Positions 21,943 to 35,930 of a DNA stretch of 64,000 nt are shown here, in pieces. This stretch comes from Clonostachys chloroleuca. Taxonomy: Eukaryota; Ascomycota; Sordariomycetes; Hypocreales; Bionectriaceae. Position 1 is the stretch's first letter. Each line of letters opens with the position of its first letter. Made by a program: the position numbers and the translations under genes. The notes beneath the pieces were generated by a model, which was given only the letters and a program-made list of their open reading frames with translations, did not search any database and was not told where the DNA came from. The stretch spans positions 2,294,001 through 2,358,000 of the forward strand of contig JBANAY010000003.1 in assembly GCA_037952775.1 (NCBI GenBank), in the 5' to 3' direction.

Positions 21943-24088
21943 TTACTTCTTCTTTGGTCCATCATCCTCGATAGTCTCGACGCGGTTGTCCTCAATCCGT
22001 CCCACCTCGGGCTCCTCGTCTAGTCTCTTGGTGGTCTGCTCTGGCACGCCGAACAGCTCGTCCATCTTCTCGAGGGTGAGGCCCTTGGTCTCGGGGACGA
22101 AGAAGTAGACGAATGTGCCCATGATGAAGTCGAAGCTTCCGAACATGAAGAACATGCCGTACCCGGCAGTGCCCATGGTGTTTTGCATGGTGAGGACAGC
22201 TATTAACGATTATTAGATTCTGCAAGGATGTTTTGGAATGTGCCGCGGAGCAACGTACTTCTGGCAATGACGAAATTGAACAACCACTGAGTGGCAGCAC
22301 CGAGGGCGACGTTGGGAGCTCGAAGTCGAGCGGTAGGAATCTCAGAAATGAGAATCCAGCAAACTGGGCCCCAACCGAATTGGAACAGCCTGGATTCGCC
22401 TGTTAGAGAGGAAGTGGATAGAGTGATAACTTGTTCCGAACACTTACGCTGCCCAGAGGTAGATACAGGTTATGGCCACGTAACCGAAAGGGGAGACGGG
22501 CCTGCCTGCCACAGGAGGCTCAACCCGGCCGTAGATACCAATAAGGTACATGACGAGACCCTGAGCACCACTGGTCCAGATGAGACTTCGGCGGCGACCG
22601 AGAGAGTCGGCAATAAAGATGAGGAAGACCGCGCAACCTGCAACCTTCACGACACCGTAGACTCCGGTAGCAAAGAGGGAGCTGTCTGTGCCAGTCATTC
22701 CGAGGTTGGTGAAAATCTGAGGGGCGTAGTAGTTCTATATTGTAGCACATCCTGTCAGTCAGAGCTTCACAGTCAAAGTTTCATTATGCTCCCCCTCTTC
22801 TCTACACCAAAGCCACACCGCGAAGATTTGATTATTGCACTCACAATAGAGTTAACACCAGTCATTTGCTGGCAGATCATCAGAATGACGGAGATCAAAG
22901 TTCGCTTTCGGTTGGCAGGGATGGTCGTCATCTCCTTGAACAGCACCTTTGCGCCCGCGTCTCCGGTTAGGCGCCTTTCGGTCTCGAGCTGATCCGACAT
23001 CTCCCTGATTTCGTTTCGCACGTATTCCGAATCACTTGGCATTCTGTTGGAAGTAAGGTTAGTTTTATTTGTCTTCGAATTAGAGGGACCCAACAAGCTT
23101 ACCCGCGTAGGCGAACAAGAATAGACTCTGCTTTCTCCCAATCGTCCTTGCGTGCACACCAGCGAGGGCTGTTTACAGTTAGCTTACATTCACTTCGCCA
23201 TGGTTTTTTTCTTTCACTGAGAAACTAGATAATACCTTTCAGGGGACAGAAACATTCCGAGGATGAGAAGACTGGGAAAGGTCAGCGGCGGCAGTTGAGG
23301 ACGGGGATCAGGGAGGCTTACAGAGCAGGAGTGGCCTGCAAGATCAAAGGAACAATATAGACAGCTGGTGCGGATACATGCAAAAGACAGCCGTAGTTGA
23401 TCCTATCATTCCAGCTGTTAGATTTCATTGCATCCAGGAAACAGCAGGTCTGTGGCGAGTACTCACCAAAACGAGATCATGATACCAGTAACATTAAATA
23501 GCTGATAGAAAGCTGTTGATTGAATTAGGCCCATTCTTCCAGTGCTAGAAAATTCACTTATGCCAAATAGCGAAACCTACCAGTCAAAGCACCACGGATG
23601 GCTCGGGGCGCACACTCGGAGACATATAGAGGCGTGAGAGTGGAAGCAGAGCCAACACCGACACCAGCAAGGAAGCGTCCTGTATACATGACGCCGATGG
23701 TGCCATTGGCAGCAGAGGCAGTCTGGAAAACAACACCAATGACTGTGAGAGTGCCAGCAGCCATGAGACAAAGACGGCGACCGAACCTGTCAGCCACGAA
23801 GCCAGTAATGATGCAACCGAGGAAGCACCCAGCCTGGAGAGTCGACACGATGTTCTGCTCCATCAGTGACCGGTCAGCCTTGGACCAGTCCGCATAGCCA
23901 AACTTCTCCTGGGTTGCTTTCATTTGGAGGACGCCGCTGATGGCGCCGGTGTCCCAACCAAAGAGCATTCCTCCGAAGCAGGCGGCAAATACGAGCGCGA
24001 AGACCCTCCATCCGTAGATTTCATCTGGGTCCTCCTTCATCGCATCATTGCGGATGACGGTCCGCAGGACCTTGACGATCGCGCCCAT
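21943..24088 (-). CDS. Sugar porter (MFS), nine exons
   Basis: Plasma-membrane MFS sugar/quinate-type transporter, 536 aa. Minus-strand exons: 23581-24088, 23467-23512, 23322-23402, 23236-23271 (36 nt), 23103-23168, 22845-23043, 22448-22734, 22259-22389, 21943-22199. All introns have GT..AG ends and all joins keep the frame. Sugar-porter signatures: GWDTGAISG in helix 1, DRFGRR in loop 2-3, [11 protein letters not shown] in helix 4, [15 protein letters not shown] after helix 6, [17 protein letters not shown] in helix 7, GRRRSL in loop 8-9, and [16 protein letters not shown] after helix 12. The C-tail is acidic/basic and ends KKK. The helix 1 and 7 motifs resemble quinate and hexose porters, but the substrate is not decided. 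Several CreA-like hexamers lie upstream, and a DUF2264 gene follows on the same strand. Confidence 0.93.
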
Positions 24089-25626
24089 GGTGCAAAGCTA
24101 TGGGCTCTCGAGCAAGCTGAAGAATGAAGAGCTAATCCGGGTGAGGATGGGGCAATTGGTGTGTTGCCAGATGGGTTGAGCAGCAGCAGCAACACCGGCA
24201 GAGGTGGGAAGGGGGAGACTCATAAGTAGGGGTAAACCCGCGCCTAGACAAGGGACAAGAGAGACACTCTTTTACAGCAGATATACAAGACCGCGCTCCT
24301 CTCTCGGTGTTACTCTTACACCACCAATCAACATATCCCGGGGACCCCAGATCCGCCTGTTACCCCAAACCAGCCCCCGGTCATAGGGTGATAACTGGCT
24401 CTACGTACAAGCTTATGAGCATATTACCCTTGGCCGGCCCCGAGAAGGAGATCGTTCGAGTCCCAATGCCGCTCATTACCATCGCCCCAGCTTGTCTGAT
24501 TGGTGTGAACATTTATTCCCTCCACGCCCTGCATCTACCACAGCGAGAGCTCGCCTATCGATGGTGCGCGGCTGTGCACAGCTCCCACGGTCACCGTGCG
24601 ACTGTCATGGTGTGAAAATATACATTGGATAGGCAGCCACGGGACAAGAACAGCGTTTTCCGTCCTCCAATAATCCTCTCTAGCACACAGCCCCGGGGAG
24701 GATATAGATCCGTACTACATGACTTCATGCGGAGCCTTGGCACCGGCAATATGGATGACCATCCCGTGTTTTGGATGGACGAGTAGAAAGCTACTTCGGT
24801 GGATTTGCACAGTTAGCTTCCTGGGGTAGCATTCGATGTGGCATCCCCTAGGAGTGATGACCGGATAATTTGCGTTCCACGAATGAGCCGGCATTTCCGT
24901 TATGGGAGGGTGGTTTGTGCACTCTGCGCGGAGAGTCTCCAAATCTCATGATGGATGGGAGGAGGCAGCCAGCTCGGATAAGGTAGGGTAGGATTTATTG
25001 ATGAATATGCTTATTACGTTACATCCCCTCCTTTCGATGTCCTTTCCGCGGAGGCTTGTGGACTGACCTTTAGGCTATCTCTGGTCCAGAAGCAAAGACC
25101 AGAGGGGGATCGACACTCTCCACAAATGGTCCTTTCTCGAGTCACACTTGGGGACTTCGGGCTTGGATGCAAAAAGCAGGAGATCATCGTATTGTCAGAA
25201 GCATGGCGGCTGATAAGAATAAGCCGCAAAGATCTTCCATGGCAAAAGAGGAGGGTTGAGGTTAAATCATTTGACCTGGGTGACTTATGCAAATTGCTGT
25301 CTGGGGATATTGGAGGTGGCTGGGATGGACACATCCAATCTCCCCAACTTCCCCAATGTTGGCTTCACCTCAACTCCACAGGATGATTCCCTCCCGCCTC
25401 ATCTCGCAAATACCCCCTGTCCCTGGCCATTGGTTCGGGTAACTTGATCTGCCCCAGAGCTTGCTTAGAATATGCAAGGTGAGTCGTCTACATACTCGTG
25501 TAGATTGAGAGCCGGGCTTAATGCTATGTCCATAACTGCTTCTTTCTGTCAATTCCCCTATGCAAATCGCGTGATATGCTACTGCTTGAATGATCCCGAG
25601 TGGCCATCCTCACACCCTCTCATCAA
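24089..25626. promoter_or_regulatory. Sugar-porter upstream region with four CreA-like hexamers
   Basis: 1.5 kb upstream of the sugar porter and downstream of the DUF2264 stop. Hexamers fitting the CreA consensus SYGGRG: CCGGGG at 24338-24343 and 24693-24698, CTGGGG at 24821-24826 and 25301-25306. They could mediate carbon catabolite repression, but such degenerate hexamers are common. No supported gene inside. Confidence 0.4.
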
Positions 25627-27943
<2,317 letters not shown>

Positions 27944-29251
27944 GTTGAAACGAGGGAGCCAAATCTATTTTATGAGCCGGACTCTGATATTTGCGGATCA
28001 TACAGGAGTGGAATCATGGTCGTACATGAGAAATCAAGTATGCATGGGCTGGGGAAGTGGAGGGAAGCTGATTCATTTATAGGCTGGCTCGGTACCTTAG
28101 GCGGCGGGTAATAATACTACCCTTTTATCCCAGCAGCCAGAGGTGGGGGACAAGAGATGCGAGTGTAGAGGTACGGTAATCTATTCGCTACCCCATTAAC
28201 GTTCCAATCAGCCCCCAAAGAAGTTCCTCCGGTCGCTTCAGCTCTGTCGAAGATGGTACGGTTGAGGGCCGAAGCTTCGGGCGAGACCATATTTCTCCGT
28301 TTGCTGTGGGGGGCCTGTCGACGATCCCCCTCACGGGTCACCGTCGAACCCCGCCTTCGACATCCTGAGAGCACTTCGGTGCCGTATTATCCTGAAGCAC
28401 TTGTAGCACTTACAAAGTGAGGATTGTCGAGCCCACCCAAATCTTCGAGCACCTTACCTAGGTACCTAGCTGTCTGCCGTTGCGACCAGCGCTAGCTGTA
28501 GCCATAGCTATAGCCGTAACTGTAACCGTAGCTATAGTATTACTCTTGCTTGCAAGATACTAGGCTCAAAATATAACTATTGGCTTGATAGCTATTATAC
28601 TTGAAAGAGATCTATAATTTGGAGACCTCAATCAGCCGCAAGACCTCAGACTTACCTATCCACGCACACCGTATACAGTACGGCGGTACGCAGAGGGGAA
28701 GATGATCATGGGTATTGTGGAGGCAGCAATGACCAAAGGATTGTGTCAGATACAGCGAGGCTGTGGACAAGAAATTACGAGGTAAGTCTTCACTGATGCC
28801 CACCTTCTCCGTGGATGTGGAGGAAGGAATGCTTCAGTCTGGTCTTGCACAAGCTCTGGACAGTTACGGTAGATGGTGGGTACTGAAACCGCGATTGGGC
28901 AAGAGCGGCGATGGCGCCAAGCCGAAACGGTCACCTACCACAAAGTTGTCACAGCAGGTGCCTCAACAGTTTAACAGTTGCGCATCATCATTCATGTATC
29001 GTCCTAAAGGCTGCTTCTTGTCGCCTGGGCTAGCCATCATCTCAGGCAGCCTTCTCATGTTCCGCAGGCATTGAGAGCGTTAGAGTCTCTTGCAACTAGG
29101 CACCTGCATAGCTGATAGAGCAATGCTGCACAGCATGCAGCTTTCGCTCGGCCTCTAGTGGACTCCCCATCACCTGTCTGGTCTTATCAAATCCCCAACC
29201 CTCATCCGAGTAATTGCACCACCAAAGGAGTCAACACCGAGGATTCAAAAG
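27944..29251. other. Intergenic; DUF2264 promoter and ASXH-gene promoter
   Basis: 1.3 kb between divergent genes. It holds the promoters of both and one degenerate hexamer repeat (listed separately). No supported gene. Confidence 0.5.
28493..28540. repeat. Degenerate hexanucleotide repeat (AGCTNT/AGCCNT-like units)
   Basis: About eight 6-bp units of the type AGCTGT, AGCCAT, AGCTAT, AGCCGT, AACTGT, AACCGT, AGCTAT, AGTATT. Every unit ends in T, and substitutions concentrate at particular positions. This looks like a microsatellite drifting by point mutation. Confidence 0.65.
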
Positions 29252-30299
29252 ATGGAGGACGAACATGATCAACAAGGGGACTCCAGCTCGTCAACTCTCT
29301 CTTCAGCCCCATCTCTCGTTGAATCTGATGCTCTACCGACAGATTCACAGAGCACCCAATCTCCAGAAGAAAAGGAAAGGGAGGAAGAGAGCAAACCCAA
29401 CACAGCCTCTTCCGGCGGGCGGACGCGAAAGGCTACATCGCGCCCGGCCGCAAAGCCAGCTTCCACCGTGACCATCAAACGCGCAACCAAGGCGCGAAAA
29501 TGGGACGCTGAAAATATCATCATCGATCCGAAGTCGCCCCTCGCAAAGGCCGATCTGAGAGTGTGTACATACCTAGACCCCCACGACACAGACACTACAA
29601 CTTGGGTGTTTCCATTATCAGAGTTGTGATCGCTAACACCCTCCTGCTCCCCAACAGAGAGTTCTGGCAAATCCGATGGCATGGGACGTACTTGATGCCA
29701 CTGACAAGGCAGAGATACTCGCCTTATTCCCAGACAAGGAGCACATTCTCGACCCAGACAGTGAGAATGCGCGACCCAATTTGATGTCGCTGATGAATGA
29801 TGACACCTTCCGCCATGATTGTGCCACTTACACTGAGAATATCGCCTTGGGTCATTTTGATCCGGAGTGGCTCGCAAGCGCTTGGTCAGCGCATGAGCGA
29901 CGCAAATTGGGCGATTTCGACGAGCATCTCGCAGACAAATTCGAAGCTGAGTGGAAGGTTCAACTTCCGCAAGACTTCAAGCCGAAGCGGCAACTGAGCC
30001 GCGGCAGTAATCAAAATGAAGCCGTCAACGGGGAGAATAAATCATCAGAGGCAACCTCACGGGAAACACAGGATGGAGACGGCGGCCCGGGTGGCAGCGA
30101 AATGAAAGACCTGGGAAACGAAACACCGACCAAAGTATCGAGATGCGATACAGCCGACAGCGACGCCATGTCAATCGACGAACTACAAGTAGACGACCCC
30201 CAGCCTAAAGAAACAACAACTCCCTCCTCATGGAAGCAGAGGCGGGGTTCAACGATCAATGTAGCTGGGACCGCAGATGAGAAGGACGAGCTAGCATGA
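29252..30299 (+). CDS. ASXH (Asx homology) domain protein
   Basis: 316 aa from exons 29252-29560 and 29658-30299; the intron has donor GTGTGT and acceptor CAACAG. The N-terminus is a Ser/Glu-rich, disordered tail with basic patches. The conserved core runs from about residue 80 to 200: KWDAENIIIDPKSPLAKADLR, VLANPMAWDVLDATDKAEIL, NARPNLMSLMNDDTFRHDC and AWSAHERRKLGDFDEHL. This is the ASXH/DEUBAD pattern found in Asx and ASXL proteins, which partner BAP1-type deubiquitinases in animals. In fungi the partner and role are not known to me. The C-terminal third is acidic/Ser-rich and probably disordered. Likely nuclear. Confidence 0.85.
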
Positions 30300-30673
30300 T
30301 GCCTGGCTGCTCCCCAGGAGGGCGCTGTTACTTTAGTTAACGATTATCATGAGGAATAGCGATTTGCCAACATCTATTTGAGAATAAAATAATACAATAA
30401 AATTAGACGAAAAAAATATTAAATCAGGATCACCAGACATAGAGCGAGACATGATGTGGAAAAGATTACATGAATACTCGCTCGGTTTTGGTTGAAGGTT
30501 GTGGAGTGCTACATCAAAGTTTAGCGCATCGACGTTGGACATGCCAAAAACATTTTCACCCTCCAACAACAGCCGCACCGAACATCTCACCCTAAAAGTA
30601 TAGATATCAAAGACCCGATCCAGCACTTTTCATCAGTATTCATAACCAGCGAGGCGCAACGCGCAGGGAGAAG
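30300..30673. other. Short intergenic region before ELP5
   Basis: 374 bp between two plus-strand genes; AT-rich near 30370-30410. It holds the 3' flank of the ASXH gene and the ELP5 promoter. No separate feature. Confidence 0.5.
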
Positions 30674-31828
30674 ATGGCGCCAGCAAACAACGCACACACC
30701 CGCTCGCACTCACTGCTCCTACTACAAAAGCTACTGAACCTCCGCGATGGCGCCAGTCCGCTCACCCTCATCCTCGACAGTCTCGAGGGAACAGCACAGC
30801 CTCTCATCTCCGAATTTTTCTCTAGAGCAAAGGTATGAGATCCCATAATGGCAGACACAAAAAAAGAGACAATTGTTCTAGCGGGGTATGGGACTGACGG
30901 GACAGCAGATCTCCAAAGCCAAAGTTATCTTCCTCTCCTTCACAACTCTGAAGAAACCCCGCGATGTCGATGTATTTGTCAAGGCTGCCGGCAAGGAACT
31001 CAAAAATGTGAGAGCAGAGCTGGTATCGCATTACTCTCCGTTCGATCCAAGCAGTCAAAAAGACAAGCCAACGCAGCGTGAGTGACAAAGCAATGGCTAG
31101 ACAGCGAACATGGTGAGGTGCTGACATTTGGGGTTGTAGGTTGTATCGTCGTTATAGACTCTCTGAATGCTCTGGCTTCCTCGGCGCCTCATGCCATGGC
31201 CAGCTTTCTCTCCAGCGTCCTTACTCCGGCGGTCTCTCTAGTACCCGTCTATCACACAGATGTGCCCGTCATCCTCCCTCCTACGTGGAATGAGTATGAG
31301 CCACACCCTTTTACTGTTTTATGTCACCTCGCCACTGCCATTTTACGTCTTTCAAGCCTGCAACAGGAAATCGAAAGACAAAAGGCGAGGAACAGGAGCC
31401 TTGTCGAGCCCGAGTGGGGTCTCAAGGAGGATCGAGAGGGCGTGCTCATTGGTCTCACGGAGCCCGGTCAAGACGCCGACAAGCACGGCGTTGTTATTGA
31501 TATGGATCTACGGCGCAGGAGCGGAAGAACGGTATCAGAGAAATTCATCCTCGTGCCTGCACCTTTGGGCGCAGGGCCTGGAAAGGTATTTCTGCTGGCT
31601 GACCACGTCATGTTCAAATCGCCTGAGGATTCTCAAGGCGGCGATGGGGCGGATGAACCGGAGAGCACATTCAATCTTGGTCTTACAGAAAAGCAGCGCA
31701 AGGATAGGGAGGGGATCGTGCTTCCCTACTTTGATGCCCAGACCGATATTGGAGCTGGTGAGGGAGGACGGATATTGTATGAGATGGGCCGCGAGGATGA
31801 TTTTGACGACGAAGAGGATGAAATTTAG
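30674..31828 (+). CDS. elp5: Elongator complex subunit 5 (ELP5/IKI1)
   Basis: Subunit of the Elp4-5-6 RecA-like hexamer of Elongator, which adds cm5 to wobble uridine of cytoplasmic tRNAs. Exons 30674-30832, 30909-31077 and 31140-31828; 338 aa. Family features: LLLLQKLLNLRDGASPLTLILDSL at the N-terminus (RecA-like strand-helix), CIVVIDSLNALAS at the exon 2/3 join (Walker-B-like strand), and the C-terminal acidic tail GREDDFDDEEDEI. Exon 2 could begin one codon earlier (30906). As in family members, the Walker A glycine-rich loop is absent. Confidence 0.9.
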
Positions 31829-32328
31829 CTACGAAAAGAAAGATATAAATAAAGACATCAAAGCTAGCAAGTTCCTTACACCACTTTGTCTGGTCTTGTA
31901 TATGATGCGCAGGCCCAAGCAGATCTGTGATGGAGGGGAGGCTGGAACCACGAACCCTGTTCTAAACTTAGATGGAGACACCACCAAGCAACACCCCTGG
32001 TCTGGCTACGTTGATTCTTGGATTGATTTAACGACGTCCTATTTTCTACCTTTGTATTCTTCCTATATGCCCACGACTTCTTATTCCTATTAGCGACCGC
32101 ACTTGATTTTGCAGCCTTTCGCTAACGCTACCCACGAAATCCCAACAAAGAGAGATTCACCCCAATTGACATAGCTGGCAACATTTCTGGCTGCCTATAC
32201 CGTCGACACAAGCCATCCGTCCTGGACACGTGTAGCCTCAGCGACGACCAAAAACCACAAAACGCCCAGCCCGAATTGCTGTTCTCACCTCCTCTACCTT
32301 CTCGCGCACAATCACACACACATCCGCA
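31829..32328. other. Intergenic before SEC22
   Basis: 500 bp between two plus-strand genes; ELP5 3' flank and SEC22 promoter. Nothing else recognised. Confidence 0.5.
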
Positions 32329-33097
32329 ATGATTCGATCAACGCAAATATCCCGGCTGGACGGTACGCCCGCCCGCCGCCACCCCAAACGCGACTCGAAG
32401 CTAATCCAACTCCTTCGTCTCCAGGCCTGATGCTCTGCGCCTCCGTCGACGAAGAACAAGTCCGTCCTCAGCCCCGTTCCCCCTCCCAATTCCCAGAAAC
32501 TAACGCGAGAAACAGGCCGAAGGCTCCCTCAACGAGGTCAAGAACCAGGTCCGCCAGGTCCTCCGCAAGCTCACCCGCAACTCCGAGTCCCAGGCCTCGG
32601 TCGACTGCGCCGGCTCCTTCACCCTCCACTACCTCATCGAGTCCGACATCGTCTTCATCACCATCTGCGACCGCTCCTACCCGCGCAAGCTGGCCTTCAC
32701 CTACCTCTCCGACCTCAGCCGCGAGTTCACCACCGTCTACCCCCTCCAGCAGGTCCACTCCCCCCAACAACGGCCCTACGCCTTCATGGAGTTCGACAAC
32801 TTCATCTCCAAGACGAAAGCCGTCTACGCCGACTCCCGCGCCAGCCAGAACCTCGACCAGCTCAACGACGAGCTGCGCGACGTCACCAAGATCATGACCA
32901 AGAACATCGAGGACCTGCTGTACCGCGGGGACAGCCTCGAGCGCATGGGCGAGATCAGCAGCCGCCTCCGCGACGACAGCAAGAAGTACCGCCGCGCCGC
33001 CGTCCGCATCAACTGGGAGCTGCTGCTCAAGCAGTACGGGCCCTTTGCCGGGCTGGGGCTCATCGTCCTCATCTTCATATGGTGGAGGTTCTTCTAA
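32329..33097 (+). CDS. sec22: SEC22-family R-SNARE
   Basis: R-SNARE of ER-Golgi transport, 216 aa. Exons 32329-32362 (34 nt), 32425-32459 (35 nt) and 32516-33097, so the first 23 residues come from two tiny exons. The N-terminal longin domain covers about residues 1-120 (SRLDGLMLCASVDEEQ, then VDCAGSFTLHYLIESDIVFITICD). The SNARE motif is about residues 130-190 (LNDELRDVTKIMTKNIEDLLYRGDSLERM, with the zero-layer Arg at LLYRGD). A C-terminal anchor follows (about residues 195-212, ending IFIWWRFF). Donors GTACGC and GTCCGT are weak, but the joins reproduce the longin sequence. Strong bias for C in third positions. Confidence 0.94.
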
Positions 33098-33565
33098 GGA
33101 GAGCACCCTGGTGTTTTGGGATTTTCAATGTTTCGGAAAAGAACTGTAATACGTTAGGTAGCGGGAATACTACTGGGATCACAAACGCACTTGTCCGTTT
33201 TATTCATGTTTTTTATTCTTTATTTATATATATATTTTATTCACCTTATCCGCTCTCTCCCTGGTTTAATGTACACTAGGCGCCCAATCTCTGTACTAGT
33301 ATCATTTTAATTATCCTGCGTCCTTCTTTTGGTCCATCTAGGTGTTCATCTAGTCATGAGATTATTAATTCGCTTTCCGATCATTATCATAAATAACTAG
33401 TAATATCAATGCCATGCTGTGAATGTGTATCCGCTCCGTGTGTCCGAGAACGCCGTTTGTTAGCAATGTAGGTGTTATGTTCTGTTGCGCCACACCATCC
33501 CATCCGCGGGTGTGGCTTTCGCTGCTGTATATCTTCTCAGCCGGGGGTGGAAAGGGGGTGGCTCG
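33098..33565. other. Convergent 3' intergenic region (SEC22 / Cys-His protein)
   Basis: 468 bp between converging genes; T-rich around 33200-33240. No gene seen. Confidence 0.5.
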
Positions 33566-34755
33566 TCACATCACCAGGCAAGACGACTCGGCTGGCGTGG
33601 CGGCCGGATGCTGCCATTCCAGATGTTCCTGGAAGGACGCCACGTCCTCAAAGAGGCCCTCTGGCCGCCATACATCTTCCTCGTCGTCCGTGTCTCTCGG
33701 CCCATCTGTGTCATCTTCACAGAAGGGACATGTGATAAAAGACTGCCAGCCACCGCCAATCGGCACTGAGTGGTTCGCAATCGCCACAGGGGCAAAGACG
33801 ACCTGTTTCTGCTCGTATTGGGACTTGGAGAACCCGGTGGCTTGCCACTGTGGCTGTCCGGGGCGCTGGGCAGGGGGCACAGGTGAGGGTGAGGGTGAGG
33901 GCGAGGGCTGGTTTGCAGGTGGGGGGTTTGCCAGCGGCAGAGTGGTCGCGGTTGGCGACGAGGTCCATATCGAGTTATCATGTGCCGTACGCACGGAGGG
34001 CATCTTATCCAAATCCTCCCAAATCAGGTGGCCATCGCAAAAGTCGCAAATAAAAGCAATATCTTCCTCTCCGTGGCGGTGGAAACCCCCAACATTATTA
34101 CAAACCCTCAACTCCTCCAAGTGTCTCCTCTGGTAGCCCCCTTCCTCCACGCTCAGCTCCTGCCTGTTCCTCCACGCCCGCTGCTGCCGGTAGACTAGGA
34201 AGGCACCCAGGCAGCGGGTAGAGGACTCCTGCCCCGATGCGAATATCCGACCGGCCGCACGGTACTGCGCGCGGTGGAGGTCTCGTTGCAGAGCTTGGGT
34301 GTCGCGGACCCATGCCGGGTCGATTGGGCCGCCCAATCGGCTCCAGTCCTTCAAGCAGCCGATGTGAGCAGAAAAATTATTTCGGAGTTGTCGCAGAGCA
34401 ACAAGAGAGTCATCTATAGCAACGAATGTTAGCCTTCTGGACCATCTTTCCTCATTCGGCAGGACCCCTAATCAGCGTCTTCGCTAGCAAGATAAGCAGC
34501 GGACGGAAAGGAGGTTGGCCACGTACGTGAACGGTCGTTTTCGTAGTGGGATTGCCCATTCACCAGCGGCGCAAGGCCCTGGAAGTCCTTCTTGGCCTCG
34601 TCGAGGGCGTCCTCCAGAGCACGGAGCTGCTCGTGCTCGTCCGGGCCCCAATGTCGCCTATCAGATAAGCTCAGGATCCTCACGCCGTCGACGAGAAAAT
34701 TGGCAATCTCAGCGAGCAGCGACCCGACCGAGTCGGCGGCGGTGCTGCGGCTCAT
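33566..34755 (-). CDS. Uncharacterised protein with two Cys/His zinc-finger-like motifs
   Basis: 358 aa from minus-strand exons 34527-34755 and 33566-34413; the intron 34414-34526 (GTACGT..CTATAG) keeps the frame. The N-terminal 180 residues look helical (LVDGVRILSLSDRRHW, then LHRAQYRAAGRIFASGQ). Two Cys pairs follow: ICDFCDGHLIW and ITCPFC, the second with a distant HLEWQH, resembling a split C2H2 finger. Between them lies a Pro/Ser-rich linker (PSPSPSPSPVPPAQ) coded by a GGTGAG-like repeat (33882-33905). The ATG at 34755 is the first in frame; the open frame extends upstream only through a GTG. Role unknown. I recognise no named family. Confidence 0.7.
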
Positions 34756-35930
34756 GGTGGACGCAACGGTCGCGGAGGGTTCGCTGCAATGGGGCGCAAT
34801 TGGTCGTGGGGAAGCAGCGGCATTCAAGCAGCAGCGGCAACAACGGTGGTGGTGGTGGCGCACGAACGTGAGGGCATCGTCGGCAACGGCTCTTGGGTTG
34901 AGCTAGTACGGTGGAGCCGGGGATCTCGGACGGGGTCACCTAAACAAGGAGAGTATTTCGCAGCAGTGCCGTCCGATGACAGCAAACACAGATCGAATGC
35001 TTGAGATGTTCCCCCAAAAGAAAGAAAGTAGAAGAGAGGGAGTGTGGCGGATGGGTGGGCACTATGAGCGCATACGTGGCTCGTGCCTGGGGCTGTCACA
35101 AAAATAGCGTTAAGGGACAGGCCGCCACTAGAAACCGCATCTGCTCGGACCACGAGGACTTGGCGGCAAGTTGTTGATCAACACAGAAAGTAGTCGCGTG
35201 TGGTGTTCTGACCCTCTGAATTTATGCGTTATCAGGAGAAATCTGGTTCCAGCAGCTCGTCTCTCGTCCTCAAACAATCACATGGAAGGGAGACAGACCT
35301 ATTGGGGGGCCCGGTACCTGCGCCAAACACAGTCAGCACCAATCATTCAGCAGGTCGGCAGACGCACTAAACGAAAGGTCCTTTGCGCGCTCACCCAATA
35401 CCCTCCAGCCAGTCGGATTGCTTGTAGGTAGGGCTGAGTGTCGCTAATGCCGTAGGACTATGGGGGGTGGCTTGTCCTAGAGACATCCATGGGTGCATTC
35501 ATTTGCGAGCTTTTCGAGCTGCCAACTAAGTTGCCATTAGGCGAAGGCTATTCCTCTCCAAAGGAAGCAGAGGGCACAGCTGAAGTTCCATCAATCATAC
35601 GCTTATTGTAGATATGAGCTAGACTATTGGCAGAATTTCAGCTATGGATTCGGCCGTCTGATTACTTGCAGTCTGACAATTCGCAAAGTGATGGATGTAT
35701 TATTAATAGTAGATCGGATTGCCATTACTCAATTTGGGATACTCAACCAGCATCCCCCACGGTAAGCCCCCCCGTTCCCATCTGTAGTGCTACTTAAGTA
35801 GCGAAATGCTACCTACTATTATTAGGATCTATACAGCAGCTGAGCGCCCGGTGCAACCACTGCCAATTCGCATCTCATGCACCCAGACGTCCAACAGTGA
35901 CATATCATCCAGAAAGTGTAACACGTCACT
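34756..35930. other. Intergenic upstream of the Cys-His gene
   Basis: 1.2 kb between two minus-strand genes: promoter of the Cys/His-motif gene and the 3' flank of the CLPTM1 homologue. Several short antisense frames, none convincing. Confidence 0.45.
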
